Notes under the pieces: generated by a model | Database searches by the model: none | Told to the model about the DNA's origin: nothing | The model's input: the letters and a program-made list of their open reading frames with translations, nothing else | Assembly (NCBI RefSeq): GCF_032121415.1 | Contig: NZ_CP135079.1 | Coordinates: 868,001 to 932,000 of the forward strand | DNA length: 64,000 nucleotides | Source of the DNA: Streptomyces parvus | Lineage (GTDB): Bacteria > Actinomycetota > Actinomycetes > Streptomycetales > Streptomycetaceae | Direction: 5' to 3' | Position numbers and translations under genes: made by a program | Part shown: one piece after another, positions 9,070 to 18,542 of the stretch | Layout of the letters: each line of letters opens with the position of its first letter | Position numbering within the stretch: the first letter of the stretch is position 1

Positions 9070-10854
9070 TCACGCCTCCTTCGGTTCGGTGGGGGCGTTG
9101 ACACGGCGCGAACGGCGCAGCGGCGGCTGGGCGCCGAGCCGCTTCGGGTCCAGCCCGGACCACGGGCCGCCCCTGGAGAAGAACTTCGTCCGGCCCATGA
9201 GCGTCATCAGGGGCTTGGTGAAGAGGAACACCACGACGACGTCGAGCAGGGTGGTGAGGCCGAGCGTGAAGGCGAAGCCCTGCACCTTGCCGACGGTGAC
9301 GATGAAGAGCACCGCGGCGGCCAGGAACGACACGAAGTCGGAGACCAGGATGGTGCGCCGGGCACGCGGCCAGGCGCGCTCGATGGCCGGTCGCAGCGTG
9401 CGTCCTTCGCGGATCTCGTCTCTGACGCGTTCGAAGTAGACGATGAAGGAGTCCGCTGTGATGCCGATGGCGACGATGGCGCCACAGACCGCCGGGAGGT
9501 TCAGCGCGAACCCGATGGCCGGGCCCAGCAAGGACATGATCGTGTACGTCAGGATGCCGGAGACCAGAAGGCTCAGCAGCGCGATGAACGCGAGACCCCG
9601 GTAGTAGACGACCAGGTAGATGATGACCAGCGCCAGGCCGATCGCACCGGCGATCAGGCCCGCCTGGAGCTGCTCGCTGCCGAGCGCGGCGGTCACCGTG
9701 GTGACGCTGACCTCCTTGAAGGTCAGCGGCAGGGCGCCGTAGGAGAGGATGTTGCCGAGGTCCTCGGCCGACTGCTGGTCGAAGCTGCCGGAGATCTGGG
9801 CGTTCTTGCTGAGGGCCGTGCGCACCGACGGGGCGGAGACGACCTCGCCGTCGAGGACGATCGCGAACTGGTTCATGGGCGGTTGCTGCTGCGAGAGCCG
9901 GCCGGTGATCGTCTGGAACTTCTTGGCGCCGGCGGAGGTGAACTCCATCGACACGATCCACTCGCCGGACTGCTGGTCGATGGCGCCCTTGGCGTCGTCG
10001 ACGTCGCTGCCGGAGACCTCGGCGGGGCCGAGGATGTACTTCTCGTAGCTGCCCGGGACGTTCGAGCCGCAGGCGACGATCGAGTCGGTGGGCTTGGCGT
10101 TCTTGCCCGCGTCGGACCGCTGCTTGGGGTCGGTGCAGTCGAGCTTGGTGAACTCCTCCTGGAGCTTGGCCGTGGCCGGGTCCGCGGAGGGCGACGCCTC
10201 GGGGGACTCCGACGCCTTCGGCTTGTCGGAGGCGCCGGGGGTCGGGTCGTCCTTCTTCAGGGCGCCGGTGACCGCGCGGCCCTGGGTGGTGGCGCTCGCC
10301 GAGGGGGTGGCCTCCGAACCGGTGGCCTCCTCACCCTGGGGCTTGTCCTCGTCCGTCGCCTTGTCCCCGCCCTGGGCGGACTCGCCGGGCTTCGGGGTGC
10401 CGGAGGCCGAGGGGGAGCCGGAGGGCTTGGGCGTCTCGGGACCGCTCGCCTGCACCGTCAGCACAGGCCGGAAGTAGAGCTGGGCGGTGGTACCGACCTG
10501 CTCCTGGGCCTGCTTGGAGTTCGTCCCCTTGGGGATGTTGACGATGATGTTCTTGTTGCCCTGGGTCTGGACCTCGGCCTCGGAGACGCCCAGACCGTTG
10601 ACCCGCCGCTCGATGATCCCGACCGCGGTGTCCATGTTGGTCTGGTTGATCGCGTTCGGCTTGCCGGGCTGGTTCTGCGCTTCCAGCGTGATCGACGTGC
10701 CGCCGGCCAGGTCGATGCCCAGCCGGGGTGTGGTGTGCCCGGACAGGAACATCCCGCCGGCGAGCGCGACCATGGCGATGAGGATCAGAGCCAGGGCACG
10801 CCCCGGCCTGCCCTGACCGCCGGCCGGCCCTCGGCCCTTCTTGGGTGCTGCCAC
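9070..10854 (-). CDS. secD: Protein translocase subunit SecD
   Basis: Larger component of the SecDF translocation motor, 594 residues. After the first membrane helix comes the conserved GIDLAGGTSITLEAQ, then the P1 domain. P1 is interrupted by about 110 residues of Pro/Ser/Glu/Lys-rich low-complexity sequence (roughly residues 125-230), a feature of actinomycete SecD and presumably an extracellular linker. The C-terminal half has five helices with ITADSFIVYFERVRDE. Start GTG at 10854 gives MAAPKKGRGPAGG. It is followed at once by secF; the preceding gene yajC is separated from it by a terminator-like hairpin. Confidence 0.95.
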   Translation of the reverse strand: MAAPKKGRGPAGGQGRPGRALALILIAMVALAGGMFLSGHTTPRLGIDLAGGTSITLEAQNQPGKPNAINQTNMDTAVGIIERRVNGLGVSEAEVQTQGNKNIIVNIPKGTNSKQAQEQVGTTAQLYFRPVLTVQASGPETPKPSGSPSASGTPKPGESAQGGDKATDEDKPQGEEATGSEATPSASATTQGRAVTGALKKDDPTPGASDKPKASESPEASPSADPATAKLQEEFTKLDCTDPKQRSDAGKNAKPTDSIVACGSNVPGSYEKYILGPAEVSGSDVDDAKGAIDQQSGEWIVSMEFTSAGAKKFQTITGRLSQQQPPMNQFAIVLDGEVVSAPSVRTALSKNAQISGSFDQQSAEDLGNILSYGALPLTFKEVSVTTVTAALGSEQLQAGLIAGAIGLALVIIYLVVYYRGLAFIALLSLLVSGILTYTIMSLLGPAIGFALNLPAVCGAIVAIGITADSFIVYFERVRDEIREGRTLRPAIERAWPRARRTILVSDFVSFLAAAVLFIVTVGKVQGFAFTLGLTTLLDVVVVFLFTKPLMTLMGRTKFFSRGGPWSGLDPKRLGAQPPLRRSRRVNAPTEPKEA

Positions 10855-10950
10855 CTTCTCGTTTCTCCCTGTCCAACCGCCCGCGCCGGGTACGCGCCCG
10901 AGCGGCCACGAAGTGTAGTGGGGACCCTGCCCCCGCAGACGACCGCACGG

Positions 10951-10994
10951 TCCCGGGGACGCCCCGCGCCGGTGGGCGCGCGACGTCCCCGGGA
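10951..10994 (-). terminator. Terminator downstream of yajC
   Basis: Eleven-base inverted repeat (10951-10961 against 10984-10994) 9 nt after the yajC stop codon. The interval holds a second GC-rich fold. It suggests that secD may start from its own promoter in 10855-10950. Confidence 0.55.
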
Positions 10995-11003
10995 TCGTGA
11001 GAA

Positions 11004-11486
11004 CTACTTGGAGTCGGCGTCGCCGTCGGTCTTGCCCTCGCCCTTGGCGTCCTTGACGTCCTTGGCCGTGGCGTCCTCGGCCTCGGCGTCGTCGGCCGCG
11101 CCGTCCTTGCCCAGGTCGATCTTGGCGACCTCGGCGTCCCCCTCACCGGTCAGCGAGGAGGCGTCGTCGGGAACGACGGTGCCGTCCGTGTCCAGCTCCG
11201 GGTCGTCGCCGTGCACGATGCGGTTGTACTCCGCGTCGTCCAGGACGGCGCCGATGGCGTTCTTCGCGTAGACGGCGTGCACGCCGGGGGCGACCTCGAG
11301 GAGCACCGTGTCGTCGTGGACTTCCTTGACGGTCGCGTACATGCCCCCGATCGTCCGGACGCCGGTGCCGGGCTGCATGTCGTTGCGCATCTGGGCGGCC
11401 GCCGCCTGCTTCTTCTTGGCGGAGCGGGTCATCAGGAACATGGCCCCGATGAGCACGATGAAGGGGAGAAGAGTCAAGAGATCCAC
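11004..11486 (-). CDS. yajC: Preprotein translocase subunit YajC
   Basis: Small accessory subunit of the SecDF-YajC complex, 160 residues. One N-terminal membrane helix (LLTLLPFIVLIGAMFLM) is followed by a basic stretch (RSAKKKQ) and the YajC core MQPGTGVRTIGGMYATVKEV. The C-terminal 60 or so residues are acidic (Asp/Glu/Ala/Lys) and extend beyond the roughly 110-residue enteric protein; this extension is common in actinomycetes. GTG at 11486 was chosen because the family-like sequence starts there. It lies in the same direction as ruvB, which ends 166 nt upstream. Confidence 0.92.
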   Translation of the reverse strand: MDLLTLLPFIVLIGAMFLMTRSAKKKQAAAAQMRNDMQPGTGVRTIGGMYATVKEVHDDTVLLEVAPGVHAVYAKNAIGAVLDDAEYNRIVHGDDPELDTDGTVVPDDASSLTGEGDAEVAKIDLGKDGAADDAEAEDATAKDVKDAKGEGKTDGDADSK

Positions 11487-11652
11487 GGGACGGGAATTCC
11501 TTCGCACGACCGCGCTGGAATGCGGCCTGTATATACGGGGGTGGGTACACCGACCGGTTAGGGCGGCATCGGCGGAGTCTAAGCGAGTCCGCATCGATGG
11601 AACAACGCCCAGCATGGCACCCAGGTTCCTGTCCGCGCGAACCTGTGACGCA

Positions 11653-12738
11653 TCACGCCCCGAACAGGCCCTGTTGTCCCTTTGCTCCGTGGTGCGGCGG
11701 GACCAGTCCCAGATGCGCCCAGGCCGCGGGCGTGGCGACCCGGCCGCGCGGGGTCCTGGCCAGCAGTCCTTCCCTTACGAGGAAGGGCTCGGCGACCTCC
11801 TCGACGGTCTCGCGCTCCTCCCCCACGGCGACCGCCAGGGTGGACAGGCCCACGGGGCCGCCGCCGAACAGCTTCAGCAGGGCGCCGAGGACGGCGCGGT
11901 CCAGCCGATCGAGTCCGCGGGCGTCAACCTCGTACACCTTGAGGGCCGCCGCGGCGATCTCCCGGTCGATCGCTCCCTCCGCCTTGACCTGGGCGTAGTC
12001 GCGGACGCGGCGGAGCAGCCGGTTGGCGATACGGGGGGTGCCCCGGGAGCGTCCGGCGATCTCGGCGGCGCCCTCCACATCGATGCCCACGTCCAGGAGG
12101 CGGGCGGAACGGTGGACGACGCGTTCCAGCTCGGCCGGGGCGTAGAACTCCATGTGCCCGGTGAAGCCGAAGCGGTCGCGCAGCGGGGGCGGCAGCAGTC
12201 CGGCCCGGGTGGTGGCCCCGACCAGGGTGAAGGGGGGCAGCTCCAGCGGGATCGCGGTGGCGCCGGGGCCCTTGCCGACGATGACGTCGACCCGGAAGTC
12301 CTCCATCGCCATGTAGAGCATCTCCTCGGCGGGCCGGGACATGCGGTGGATCTCGTCGAGGAAGAGGACCTCGCCCTCCTGGAGGGAGGAGAGGATCGCC
12401 GCGAGGTCGCCGGCGTGCTGGATGGCGGGGCCCGAGGTGATGCGGATCGGGGCGTTCATCTCGGCCGCGATGATCATCGAAAGGGTGGTCTTGCCGAGGC
12501 CGGGGGCGCCGGAGAGCAGCACGTGGTCGGCGGTGGCACCGCGGGCGCGGGCCGCCTTGAGGACCAGGTCGAGCTGTTCGCGGACCTTCTCCTGGCCGAC
12601 GAACTCCTCCAGGTCCTTGGGGCGCAGCGCCGCCTCGACCGCGGTGTCCTCTCCGTCCGCGTCCGCGTCGACCAGCCGGTCGTCGAAGACCGGGCCGGTC
12701 GGCTCGTCGGTCTCGGGTCCGGTCTCGTCCCAGTTCAT
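11653..12738 (-). CDS. ruvB: Holliday junction branch-migration ATPase RuvB
   Basis: AAA+ helicase motor that with RuvA drives Holliday-junction branch migration, 361 residues. Walker A is [12 protein letters not shown], Walker [12 protein letters not shown], sensor/arginine finger region [14 protein letters not shown], and the C-terminal winged helix includes VEPFLV-type sequence ([20 protein letters not shown]). ATG at 12738 gives [13 protein letters not shown] with an acidic lead-in. It follows ruvA by 29 nt and closes the ruvC-ruvA-ruvB operon. Confidence 0.96.
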   Translation of the reverse strand: MNWDETGPETDEPTGPVFDDRLVDADADGEDTAVEAALRPKDLEEFVGQEKVREQLDLVLKAARARGATADHVLLSGAPGLGKTTLSMIIAAEMNAPIRITSGPAIQHAGDLAAILSSLQEGEVLFLDEIHRMSRPAEEMLYMAMEDFRVDVIVGKGPGATAIPLELPPFTLVGATTRAGLLPPPLRDRFGFTGHMEFYAPAELERVVHRSARLLDVGIDVEGAAEIAGRSRGTPRIANRLLRRVRDYAQVKAEGAIDREIAAAALKVYEVDARGLDRLDRAVLGALLKLFGGGPVGLSTLAVAVGEERETVEEVAEPFLVREGLLARTPRGRVATPAAWAHLGLVPPHHGAKGQQGLFGA

Positions 12739-12767
12739 CAAGGGCCTCTTCGGTGGTTCGGTGCCGG

Positions 12768-13394
12768 TCAGCGTGCGCGGTTGAGAGTCTGCAGGGCGGC
12801 CCGCAGCAACTGGGGCACGGGGGGTGCGGTGCCCTCGGCGACGGCCGCCTCGGCCTGCGGGGCGACGGCGTTGACGGCCTCGTCCGCCTCGCGGCTCGCG
12901 TAGCCGAGGCCGATCAGGGCGGCCTGGAGCTGGTCGCGCCAGCCCGAGGTGACGGGGGTGCCGATGCCCTGCTGGCCGATGTGCGCGCCGACCGGTTCGC
13001 CGAGCCGGTCCTTGAGCTCCAGCAGCAGCTTCTGGGCGCCCTTCTTCCCGATGCCGGAGACGGCGGTCAGCGCCTTCTCGTCGCCGGTGGAGACCGCGAG
13101 ACGCAGGGCGTCGGGGCTGTGGGTGGCGAGCATCGCCTGGGCGAGCCGGGGCCCGACTCCACTGGCGGTCTGGAGCAGCTCGAACACCTGTCGCTCGTCG
13201 TCGTCCCGGAAGCCGTACAGGGTGAGGGAGTCCTCCCGGACGACGAGGGAGGTGGCGAGCCGGGCCTCCTTGCCGACGCGCAGGTCGGCGAGGGTGTGCG
13301 GGGTGCACTGGACGGCCATGCCGATGCCGCCGACCTCGATGACGGCCGTGGTCGGGGCGAGGGCGGCCACCGGGCCGGAGACGAAGGCGATCAT
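12768..13394 (-). CDS. ruvA: Holliday junction DNA-binding protein RuvA
   Basis: Junction-recognition tetramer subunit of the RuvAB complex, 208 residues. The N-terminal OB-fold ([25 protein letters not shown]) is followed by two helix-hairpin-helix motifs ([12 protein letters not shown] and [15 protein letters not shown]) and a C-terminal three-helix domain ([16 protein letters not shown]) that contacts RuvB. Length is normal. Its ATG overlaps the ruvC stop codon in an ATGA, indicating translational coupling. Confidence 0.96.
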   Translation of the reverse strand: MIAFVSGPVAALAPTTAVIEVGGIGMAVQCTPHTLADLRVGKEARLATSLVVREDSLTLYGFRDDDERQVFELLQTASGVGPRLAQAMLATHSPDALRLAVSTGDEKALTAVSGIGKKGAQKLLLELKDRLGEPVGAHIGQQGIGTPVTSGWRDQLQAALIGLGYASREADEAVNAVAPQAEAAVAEGTAPPVPQLLRAALQTLNRAR

Positions 13395-14092
13395 GCGGTG
13401 CGGCCTTTCAGCGTGCGAGGCGTGCCGGGGGTACGGGGGGTGCCGGTCGCGCCGGGAGTGGTGCCCGAGGTACCGGTGACGCCGGGAGTGGTGCCGGACG
13501 AGCCGGGTGTACCGGATGTGCGCGGCGTGCGCGAGACACCGGGCGCACGGGCGGCGCCCAAGGCCCCGGGGGCGCCGGACGTGCGGTGGGCCGCCACCGC
13601 CTGCTGGAGCCGGTTCTGCGCGGGAGCCCGCCAGATGTGGCAGATGGCGAGGGCCAGGGCGTCGGCGGCGTCGGCGGGCTTGGGCGGCGCGTCCAGTCTG
13701 AGCAGCCGGGTCACCATGGCCCCGACCTGGGCCTTCTCCGCGCGGCCCGATCCGGTGACGGCGGCCTTGACCTCGCTGGGCGTGTGCAGGGCGACCGGGA
13801 TGCCCCGGCGGGCGGCGCAGAGCATGGCGATCGCGCTGGCCTGGGCGGTGCCCATCACCGTACGGACGTTGTGCTGGGCGAAGACCCGCTCCACCGCCAC
13901 ACAACCCGGGGAGTACTCGTCGAGCCAGGCTTCGATGCCCCGCTCCACGGCGACGAGCCGATCACCCAGCTCCGCGTCGGCCGGGGTGCGCACGACGCCG
14001 ACGCCGAGCATGGTCAGCGGGCGGCCCGCGACCCCCTCGACCACGCCGACACCGCACCGGGTCAGTCCCGGGTCAACGCCCAGAACCCGCAT
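13391..14092 (-). CDS. ruvC: Holliday junction resolvase RuvC with a repetitive tail
   Basis: Crossover-junction endonuclease. The acidic active-site residues are all present: D7 (GVDPG), E68 (VERVF) and D141/D144 (DAADALALA). The [18 protein letters not shown] segment is typical. The catalytic fold ends near residue 165. Residues 171-233 form a Thr/Gly/Pro/Ser-rich tail of imperfect repeats such as SGTTPGVTG and SGTTPGATG, which typical RuvC proteins (about 170-190 residues) lack. The tail is in frame and ends exactly at the ATGA overlap with ruvA, so it is not a misread start of the next gene. Confidence 0.95.
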   Translation of the reverse strand: MRVLGVDPGLTRCGVGVVEGVAGRPLTMLGVGVVRTPADAELGDRLVAVERGIEAWLDEYSPGCVAVERVFAQHNVRTVMGTAQASAIAMLCAARRGIPVALHTPSEVKAAVTGSGRAEKAQVGAMVTRLLRLDAPPKPADAADALALAICHIWRAPAQNRLQQAVAAHRTSGAPGALGAARAPGVSRTPRTSGTPGSSGTTPGVTGTSGTTPGATGTPRTPGTPRTLKGRTA

Positions 14093-14185
14093 GGAGCCCC
14101 CCTGTCCTCGCTGCTCGCGACGCCCACTCGTTCATCTGTTCCCGCAGGCTATCGGCTCGCACCGACAATGCCTCGCAACCACATG

Positions 14186-14222
14186 ACGACGGGCCGACGG
14201 GGTGTCCCCGTCGGCCCGTCGT
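14186..14222 (-). terminator. Terminator downstream of yebC
   Basis: Seventeen-base perfect stem (14186-14202 against 14206-14222) with a TGT loop, 23 nt after the yebC stop codon. It separates yebC from ruvC. Confidence 0.75.
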
Positions 14223-14245
14223 ACCGTGCTGTACCAGCCCGCGCC

Positions 14246-14998
14246 TCAGGCGTCGACCTTCTCCATGACCTCGTCGGACACGTCGAAGTTGGCGAAGACG
14301 TTCTGCACGTCGTCGCTGTCCTCCAGCGCGTCGATGAGCTTGAAGATCTTGCGGGCGCCCTCTTCGTCCAGCTCGACCTGCATGGTGGGCAGGAAGTTGG
14401 CCTCGGCGGAGTCGTAGTCGATGCCCGCCTCCTGGAGGGCGGTGCGCACCGCGACCATGTCGGTGGCCTCGCTGACCACCTCGAAGGTCTCGCCGAGGTC
14501 GTTGACCTCCTCGGCGCCCGCGTCGAGGACCGCGCCGAGGACGTCGTCCTCGGTCAGCTCGCCCTTGGGCACGATCACGACGCCCTTGCGGTTGAACAGG
14601 TACGAGACGGAGCCGGGGTCGGCCATCGAGCCGCCGTTCCGGGTCATCGCGACACGTACGTCGGACGCGGCACGGTTGCGGTTGTCGGTGAGGCACTCGA
14701 TGAGCACCGCGACACCGTTGGGGCCGTAACCCTCGTACATGATCGTCTCGTAGTCGGTACCGCCCGCTTCGAGACCGCCGCCGCGCTTGACGGCGGAATC
14801 GATGTTCTTGTTCGGAACGGAACTCTTCTTCGCCTTCTGGATGGCATCGACGAGCGTCGGGTTGCCGTCGGGGTCGACACCGCCGGAGCGGGCCGCGACC
14901 TCGATGTTCTTGATCAGCTTCGCGAAGAGCTTGCCGCGCTTGGCGTCAATCACGGCCTTCTTGTGCTTCGTCGTAGCCCATTTAGAGTGGCCGGACAT
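14246..14998 (-). CDS. YebC/PmpR-family protein
   Basis: Conserved 250-residue protein of the YebC/TACO1 family. Members have been described as DNA-binding regulators and, more recently, as ribosome-associated factors that help translate difficult proline-containing stretches; which applies here cannot be read from sequence. The hallmark N-terminus [23 protein letters not shown] is present, as are [11 protein letters not shown] and the acidic C-terminal third. ATG at 14998 was chosen at the invariant MSGHSKW. It sits between pdxT and ruvC, a widespread synteny. Confidence 0.92.
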   Translation of the reverse strand: MSGHSKWATTKHKKAVIDAKRGKLFAKLIKNIEVAARSGGVDPDGNPTLVDAIQKAKKSSVPNKNIDSAVKRGGGLEAGGTDYETIMYEGYGPNGVAVLIECLTDNRNRAASDVRVAMTRNGGSMADPGSVSYLFNRKGVVIVPKGELTEDDVLGAVLDAGAEEVNDLGETFEVVSEATDMVAVRTALQEAGIDYDSAEANFLPTMQVELDEEGARKIFKLIDALEDSDDVQNVFANFDVSDEVMEKVDA

Positions 14999-15059
14999 CT
15001 GCCTTCTCCTTCGCGTCACCAGAATCGAGTCGAACCCGAGAGATCCTACCGGGGTCCGC

Positions 15060-15653
15060 TCACTTCACTGCGCGCACCATGTCCACGAACAGAGCGTGCA
15101 CGCGATGGTCGCCGGTCAGTTCGGGATGGAACGACGTGGCGAGGGCATTTCGCTGGCGTACGGCCACGATGTGACCGCCGTGCTCGGCGATGACCTGCGC
15201 CTCGGCCCCGACGGACTCCACCCAGGGGGCGCGGATGAAGACGCCCTCCACGGGGCCGCCGTCGACCCCGGCGACCTCGACCGCGGCCTCGAACGACTCG
15301 TTCTGCCGGCCGAACGCGTTGCGCCGCACGATCATGTCGATGCCGCCGACGGTCTCCTGGCCCGAGCGCGGGTCGAGGATCTTCTCGGCCAGCATGATCA
15401 TGCCGGCGCAGGTGCCGTAGACGGGCATCCCGGACCGGACCCGCTCGCGCAGCGGCTCCATCATGCCGAAGAGGACCGCCAGCTTGGACATGGTGGTCGA
15501 CTCGCCGCCCGGGACGACCAGACCGTCGACCTCCGCCAGCTCCTCGGGGCGCCGGACCGGCCTGGCCAGGGCATCAGCCGAGGCCAGGGCGATCAGGTGC
15601 TCCCGTACGTCGCCCTGGAGCGCCAGGACACCGATCACAGGGGTGTCACTCAT
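15060..15653 (-). CDS. pdxT: PLP synthase glutaminase subunit PdxT
   Basis: Class I glutamine amidotransferase that hydrolyses glutamine and channels ammonia to PdxS for pyridoxal 5'-phosphate synthesis; 197 residues. Seen are [10 protein letters not shown] near residue 50, the nucleophile Cys in [11 protein letters not shown], and the His/Glu pair in FHPELTGD. Start ATG at 15653 lies 6 nt after the pdxS stop codon, so the two subunits are expressed as one unit. Confidence 0.96.
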   Translation of the reverse strand: MSDTPVIGVLALQGDVREHLIALASADALARPVRRPEELAEVDGLVVPGGESTTMSKLAVLFGMMEPLRERVRSGMPVYGTCAGMIMLAEKILDPRSGQETVGGIDMIVRRNAFGRQNESFEAAVEVAGVDGGPVEGVFIRAPWVESVGAEAQVIAEHGGHIVAVRQRNALATSFHPELTGDHRVHALFVDMVRAVK

Positions 15654-15659
15654 CAGTGG

Positions 15660-16580
15660 TTACCAGCCGCGGTTGGCGTAGCGCTCGGACTCGGGCAGGG
15701 TGTCGCAGTTGATGCCGACCATGGCCTCGCCCAGATTGCGGGAGGCGTCCGCGATGACCTTCGGGTCGTCGTAGAAGGTGGTGGCCTTCACGATGGCGGC
15801 GGCGCGCTTGGCCGGGTCGCCGGACTTGAAGATGCCGGAGCCGACGAAGACGCCCTCAGCCCCGAGCTGGCGCATCAAGGCGGCGTCGGCGGGGGTGGCG
15901 ACGCCACCGGCGGAGAACAGCACGACGGGCAGCTTGCCGAGCTCCGCCACCTCCTTGACCAGCTCGTAGGGGGCACGCAGGTCCTTGGCGGCGGCGTACA
16001 GCTCGTTGTTGTCGAAGCCGCGCAGACGCGCGATCTCGTTCTTGATCTGGCGCAGGTGGCGGACGGCCTCGACGACGTTGCCGGTGCCGGCCTCGCCCTT
16101 CGAGCGGATCATGGCCGCGCCCTCGGCGATGCGGCGCAGGGCCTCGCCCAGGTTGGTGGCGCCGCAGACGAAGGGGGTGGTGAAGGCGAACTTGTCGCTG
16201 TGGTTGACCTCGTCGGCCGGGGTCAGGACCTCGGACTCGTCGATGTAGTCGACACCGAGGGACTGGAGGACCTGGGCCTCGACGAAGTGGCCGATGCGGG
16301 ACTTGGCCATGACCGGGATGGAGACGGCCCCGATGATCTCCTCGATCATGTTGGGGTCGGACATCCGGGCCACGCCGCCGTCCTTGCGGATGTCGGCGGG
16401 GACCCGCTCCAGGGCCATGACGGCCACGGCGCCCGCGTCCTCGGCGATCTTCGCCTGCTCGGCGTCGACGACGTCCATGATCACGCCGCCCTTGAGCTGC
16501 TCGGCCATGCCGCGCTTGACGCGGGCGGTGCCGGTGGCGGCGGACTCGGCGGACTGCGGGGTGCTGGGAAGCGTGGACAC
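15660..16580 (-). CDS. pdxS: PLP synthase lyase subunit PdxS
   Basis: TIM-barrel synthase that condenses ribose 5-phosphate, glyceraldehyde 3-phosphate and ammonia from PdxT into pyridoxal 5'-phosphate; 306 residues. Recognised by [42 protein letters not shown] and the phosphate-binding [14 protein letters not shown]. The reactive lysines fall in MAKSRIGH and RVKRG. Start GTG at 16580 follows GAGGT. About 175 nt separate it from the next gene upstream, where its promoter should lie. Confidence 0.97.
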   Translation of the reverse strand: MSTLPSTPQSAESAATGTARVKRGMAEQLKGGVIMDVVDAEQAKIAEDAGAVAVMALERVPADIRKDGGVARMSDPNMIEEIIGAVSIPVMAKSRIGHFVEAQVLQSLGVDYIDESEVLTPADEVNHSDKFAFTTPFVCGATNLGEALRRIAEGAAMIRSKGEAGTGNVVEAVRHLRQIKNEIARLRGFDNNELYAAAKDLRAPYELVKEVAELGKLPVVLFSAGGVATPADAALMRQLGAEGVFVGSGIFKSGDPAKRAAAIVKATTFYDDPKVIADASRNLGEAMVGINCDTLPESERYANRGW

Positions 16581-16756
16581 GGGACCTCACTCGGTGAAAG
16601 ACGCTGGATACTGCATCGCCGAGCAAACGCTGTGGAAGCAGGCCACAGCAAGGGCCAATGAACAGGCCGTGGATCGTTTTGGCCTGGGATCGTGCTCCGG
16701 CTCGGAGGCTGCCGGGTGGCCTCGGGCCGCCCGGGCCGAGGTCACCCGACGTCCTC

Positions 16757-17305
16757 TCAGGTGCCCGGGCGGTCCGCGAGGGCCACCGGCGGGGCGTCGT
16801 CCATCTCGAAGGCGAGCGGGAAGGGGGCGTGCCCGGCCAGCCGGAGGAGCCGGACGGTACGGTGCCGGCGCAGGGCGCGGGCGGCGCGCACGGCGTCGTT
16901 GTGGAAGCGGCGGGCCATGGGCACGCGGCGTACGGCGGCGGCCAGTTCGGTGGCCGCCTCCTCGCCGCCGGGGATCTCCTTCACCGCGTCGACCTGGGCA
17001 GGTTCGCCGAAGACGGCCCGCAGCGCGGTGCTCAGCTCGCTCTCGGCGACCTCGCGGTGGTCCTCCTCGGCCTGCCGGGCGGCGTGCGCGGCCTCGTACA
17101 GGACGATCGAGGCGGCCGGGTCCAGGACGCCGGAGGTGGCCAGCTCCTGGGTGACCGAGGCGCGGCGCAGCAGTTGGGCGTCGAGGGCGGCGCGGGCGGC
17201 GTCGATCCGGGAGTGCAGGCGGTCGAGCCGGCCGGCGGTCCAGCTGAGGTACACGCCGATCGCGATGAGCGCGACGACGATCCAGACGATGAGGGTTACG
17301 GTCAC
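16757..17305 (-). CDS. LemA-like membrane protein
   Basis: A 182-residue protein with one N-terminal membrane helix (TLIVWIVVALIAIGVYLSW) followed by long helices. The order RLDRLHSRIDAARAALDAQLLRRASV and, near the end, MARRFHNDAVRAAR matches the LemA family pattern (helix after the membrane segment, then 'RRFYNDAV'). The family has no firmly known function. GTG at 17305 was chosen so that the membrane helix is N-terminal. It lies downstream of pimA (76 nt) and upstream of pdxS, all on the minus strand. Confidence 0.7.
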   Translation of the reverse strand: MTVTLIVWIVVALIAIGVYLSWTAGRLDRLHSRIDAARAALDAQLLRRASVTQELATSGVLDPAASIVLYEAAHAARQAEEDHREVAESELSTALRAVFGEPAQVDAVKEIPGGEEAATELAAAVRRVPMARRFHNDAVRAARALRRHRTVRLLRLAGHAPFPLAFEMDDAPPVALADRPGT

Positions 17306-17381
17306 GGGCCCACACGCTACCGTCGCGCGGGGCCCGGACCTCAACCGCCGGGAGCCCCACGCTCGGCGGGGGCCCTCGCTC

Positions 17382-18542
17382 TCAGTCCCGCGCGAGCCCG
17401 AAACGGGCCCGCAGCCCGAGGCGTTCGTCCGCCGCGACGGACGCGGCCCCGTCGGTCACCGTCTCGTACACCGCGAGGATGTCGGCCCCCACCGTCGCCC
17501 AGTCGAAGCGCCGTACGTGGGCCTCGCCGCGCTCGCGCAGCCCCTTCCGGCGCTCCGGGTCGCCCAGCAGCCGGATCGCGGACCCGGCCAGTGCCTCGGC
17601 GTCCTCGTTGGCGAACAGGTCGCCCGCCGCCCCCTGGTCCAGCACCTGCGCGAAGGCGTCCAGATCGCTCGCGAGGACCGGTGCGCCGGCCGACAACGCC
17701 TCGACCAGGATGATGCCGAAGCTCTCGCCGCCGGTGTTCGGGGCCACGTACACATCGACGCTGCGCAGCAGCCGCGCCTTGTCCTCGTCGCTGACCATGC
17801 CGAGGAACTCGACGCGCTCGCGCAGCTTCTCGGGCAGCGTGGCCACCGCCTCCTCCTCGTCCCCGCGCCCGGCGACCAGCAGCCGCGCCTCGGGGCGGGC
17901 GGCGAGGATCGCGGGCAGCGCCTTCATCAGGACGGGCAGGCCCTTGCGGGGCTCGTCGATGCGGCCGATGAAGCCGAGCGTCTGGCCCTGCCACTCGGCC
18001 TTCGGCTCGGCCTTGGCGAAGAAGCCGACGTCGACACCGTTGGGGATGACGACGGCGTCCCCGCCGAGGTGCTCCACGAGGGTGCGCCGGGCGTACTCGC
18101 TGACCGCGATCCGGGCGCTGATCTTCTCCAGCGCGGGCTGGAGGATCGGATACGCCGCGATCATCGCCCGGGAACGCGGGTTGGAGGTGTGGAAGGTGGC
18201 CACGATCGGCCCCTGCGCCGCCCAGCAGGCCAGCAGCCCCAGCGACGGGGAGGTCGGCTCGTGGATGTGGATCACGTCGAACGTGCCCTCGTGCAGCCAG
18301 CGCCGCACCCGGGCCGCCGACAGGAAGCCGAAGTTCAGCCGGGCGACGGAGCCGTTGTACGGGACCGGGACGGCGCGGCCCGCCGAGACCACGTACGGAG
18401 GCAGCGGCGTCTCGTCGTCGGCGGGGGCCAGCACGGAGACCTCGTGGCCGAGCCGGATCAGATGTTCGGCGAGGTCCCGGATGTGGAACTGCACGCCGCC
18501 CGGTACGTCCCAGGAGTACGGGCAGACGATGCCGATCTTCAC
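17382..18542 (-). CDS. pimA: Phosphatidylinositol alpha-mannosyltransferase PimA
   Basis: GT4-family glycosyltransferase of 386 residues that transfers the first mannose from GDP-mannose to phosphatidylinositol at the cytoplasmic membrane face. The N-terminal Rossmann domain begins MKIGIVCPYSWDVPGGVQFH, with the GG loop typical of GT4. The C-terminal domain has FIGRIDEPRKGLPVLMKAL and NTGGESFGIILVEALSAGAPV, the E-x7-E donor-binding motif. The GTG start overlaps the acyltransferase stop codon (GTGA). Context with pgsA and the acyltransferase makes PimA much more likely than another GT4 enzyme. Confidence 0.92.
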   Translation of the reverse strand: MKIGIVCPYSWDVPGGVQFHIRDLAEHLIRLGHEVSVLAPADDETPLPPYVVSAGRAVPVPYNGSVARLNFGFLSAARVRRWLHEGTFDVIHIHEPTSPSLGLLACWAAQGPIVATFHTSNPRSRAMIAAYPILQPALEKISARIAVSEYARRTLVEHLGGDAVVIPNGVDVGFFAKAEPKAEWQGQTLGFIGRIDEPRKGLPVLMKALPAILAARPEARLLVAGRGDEEEAVATLPEKLRERVEFLGMVSDEDKARLLRSVDVYVAPNTGGESFGIILVEALSAGAPVLASDLDAFAQVLDQGAAGDLFANEDAEALAGSAIRLLGDPERRKGLRERGEAHVRRFDWATVGADILAVYETVTDGAASVAADERLGLRARFGLARD

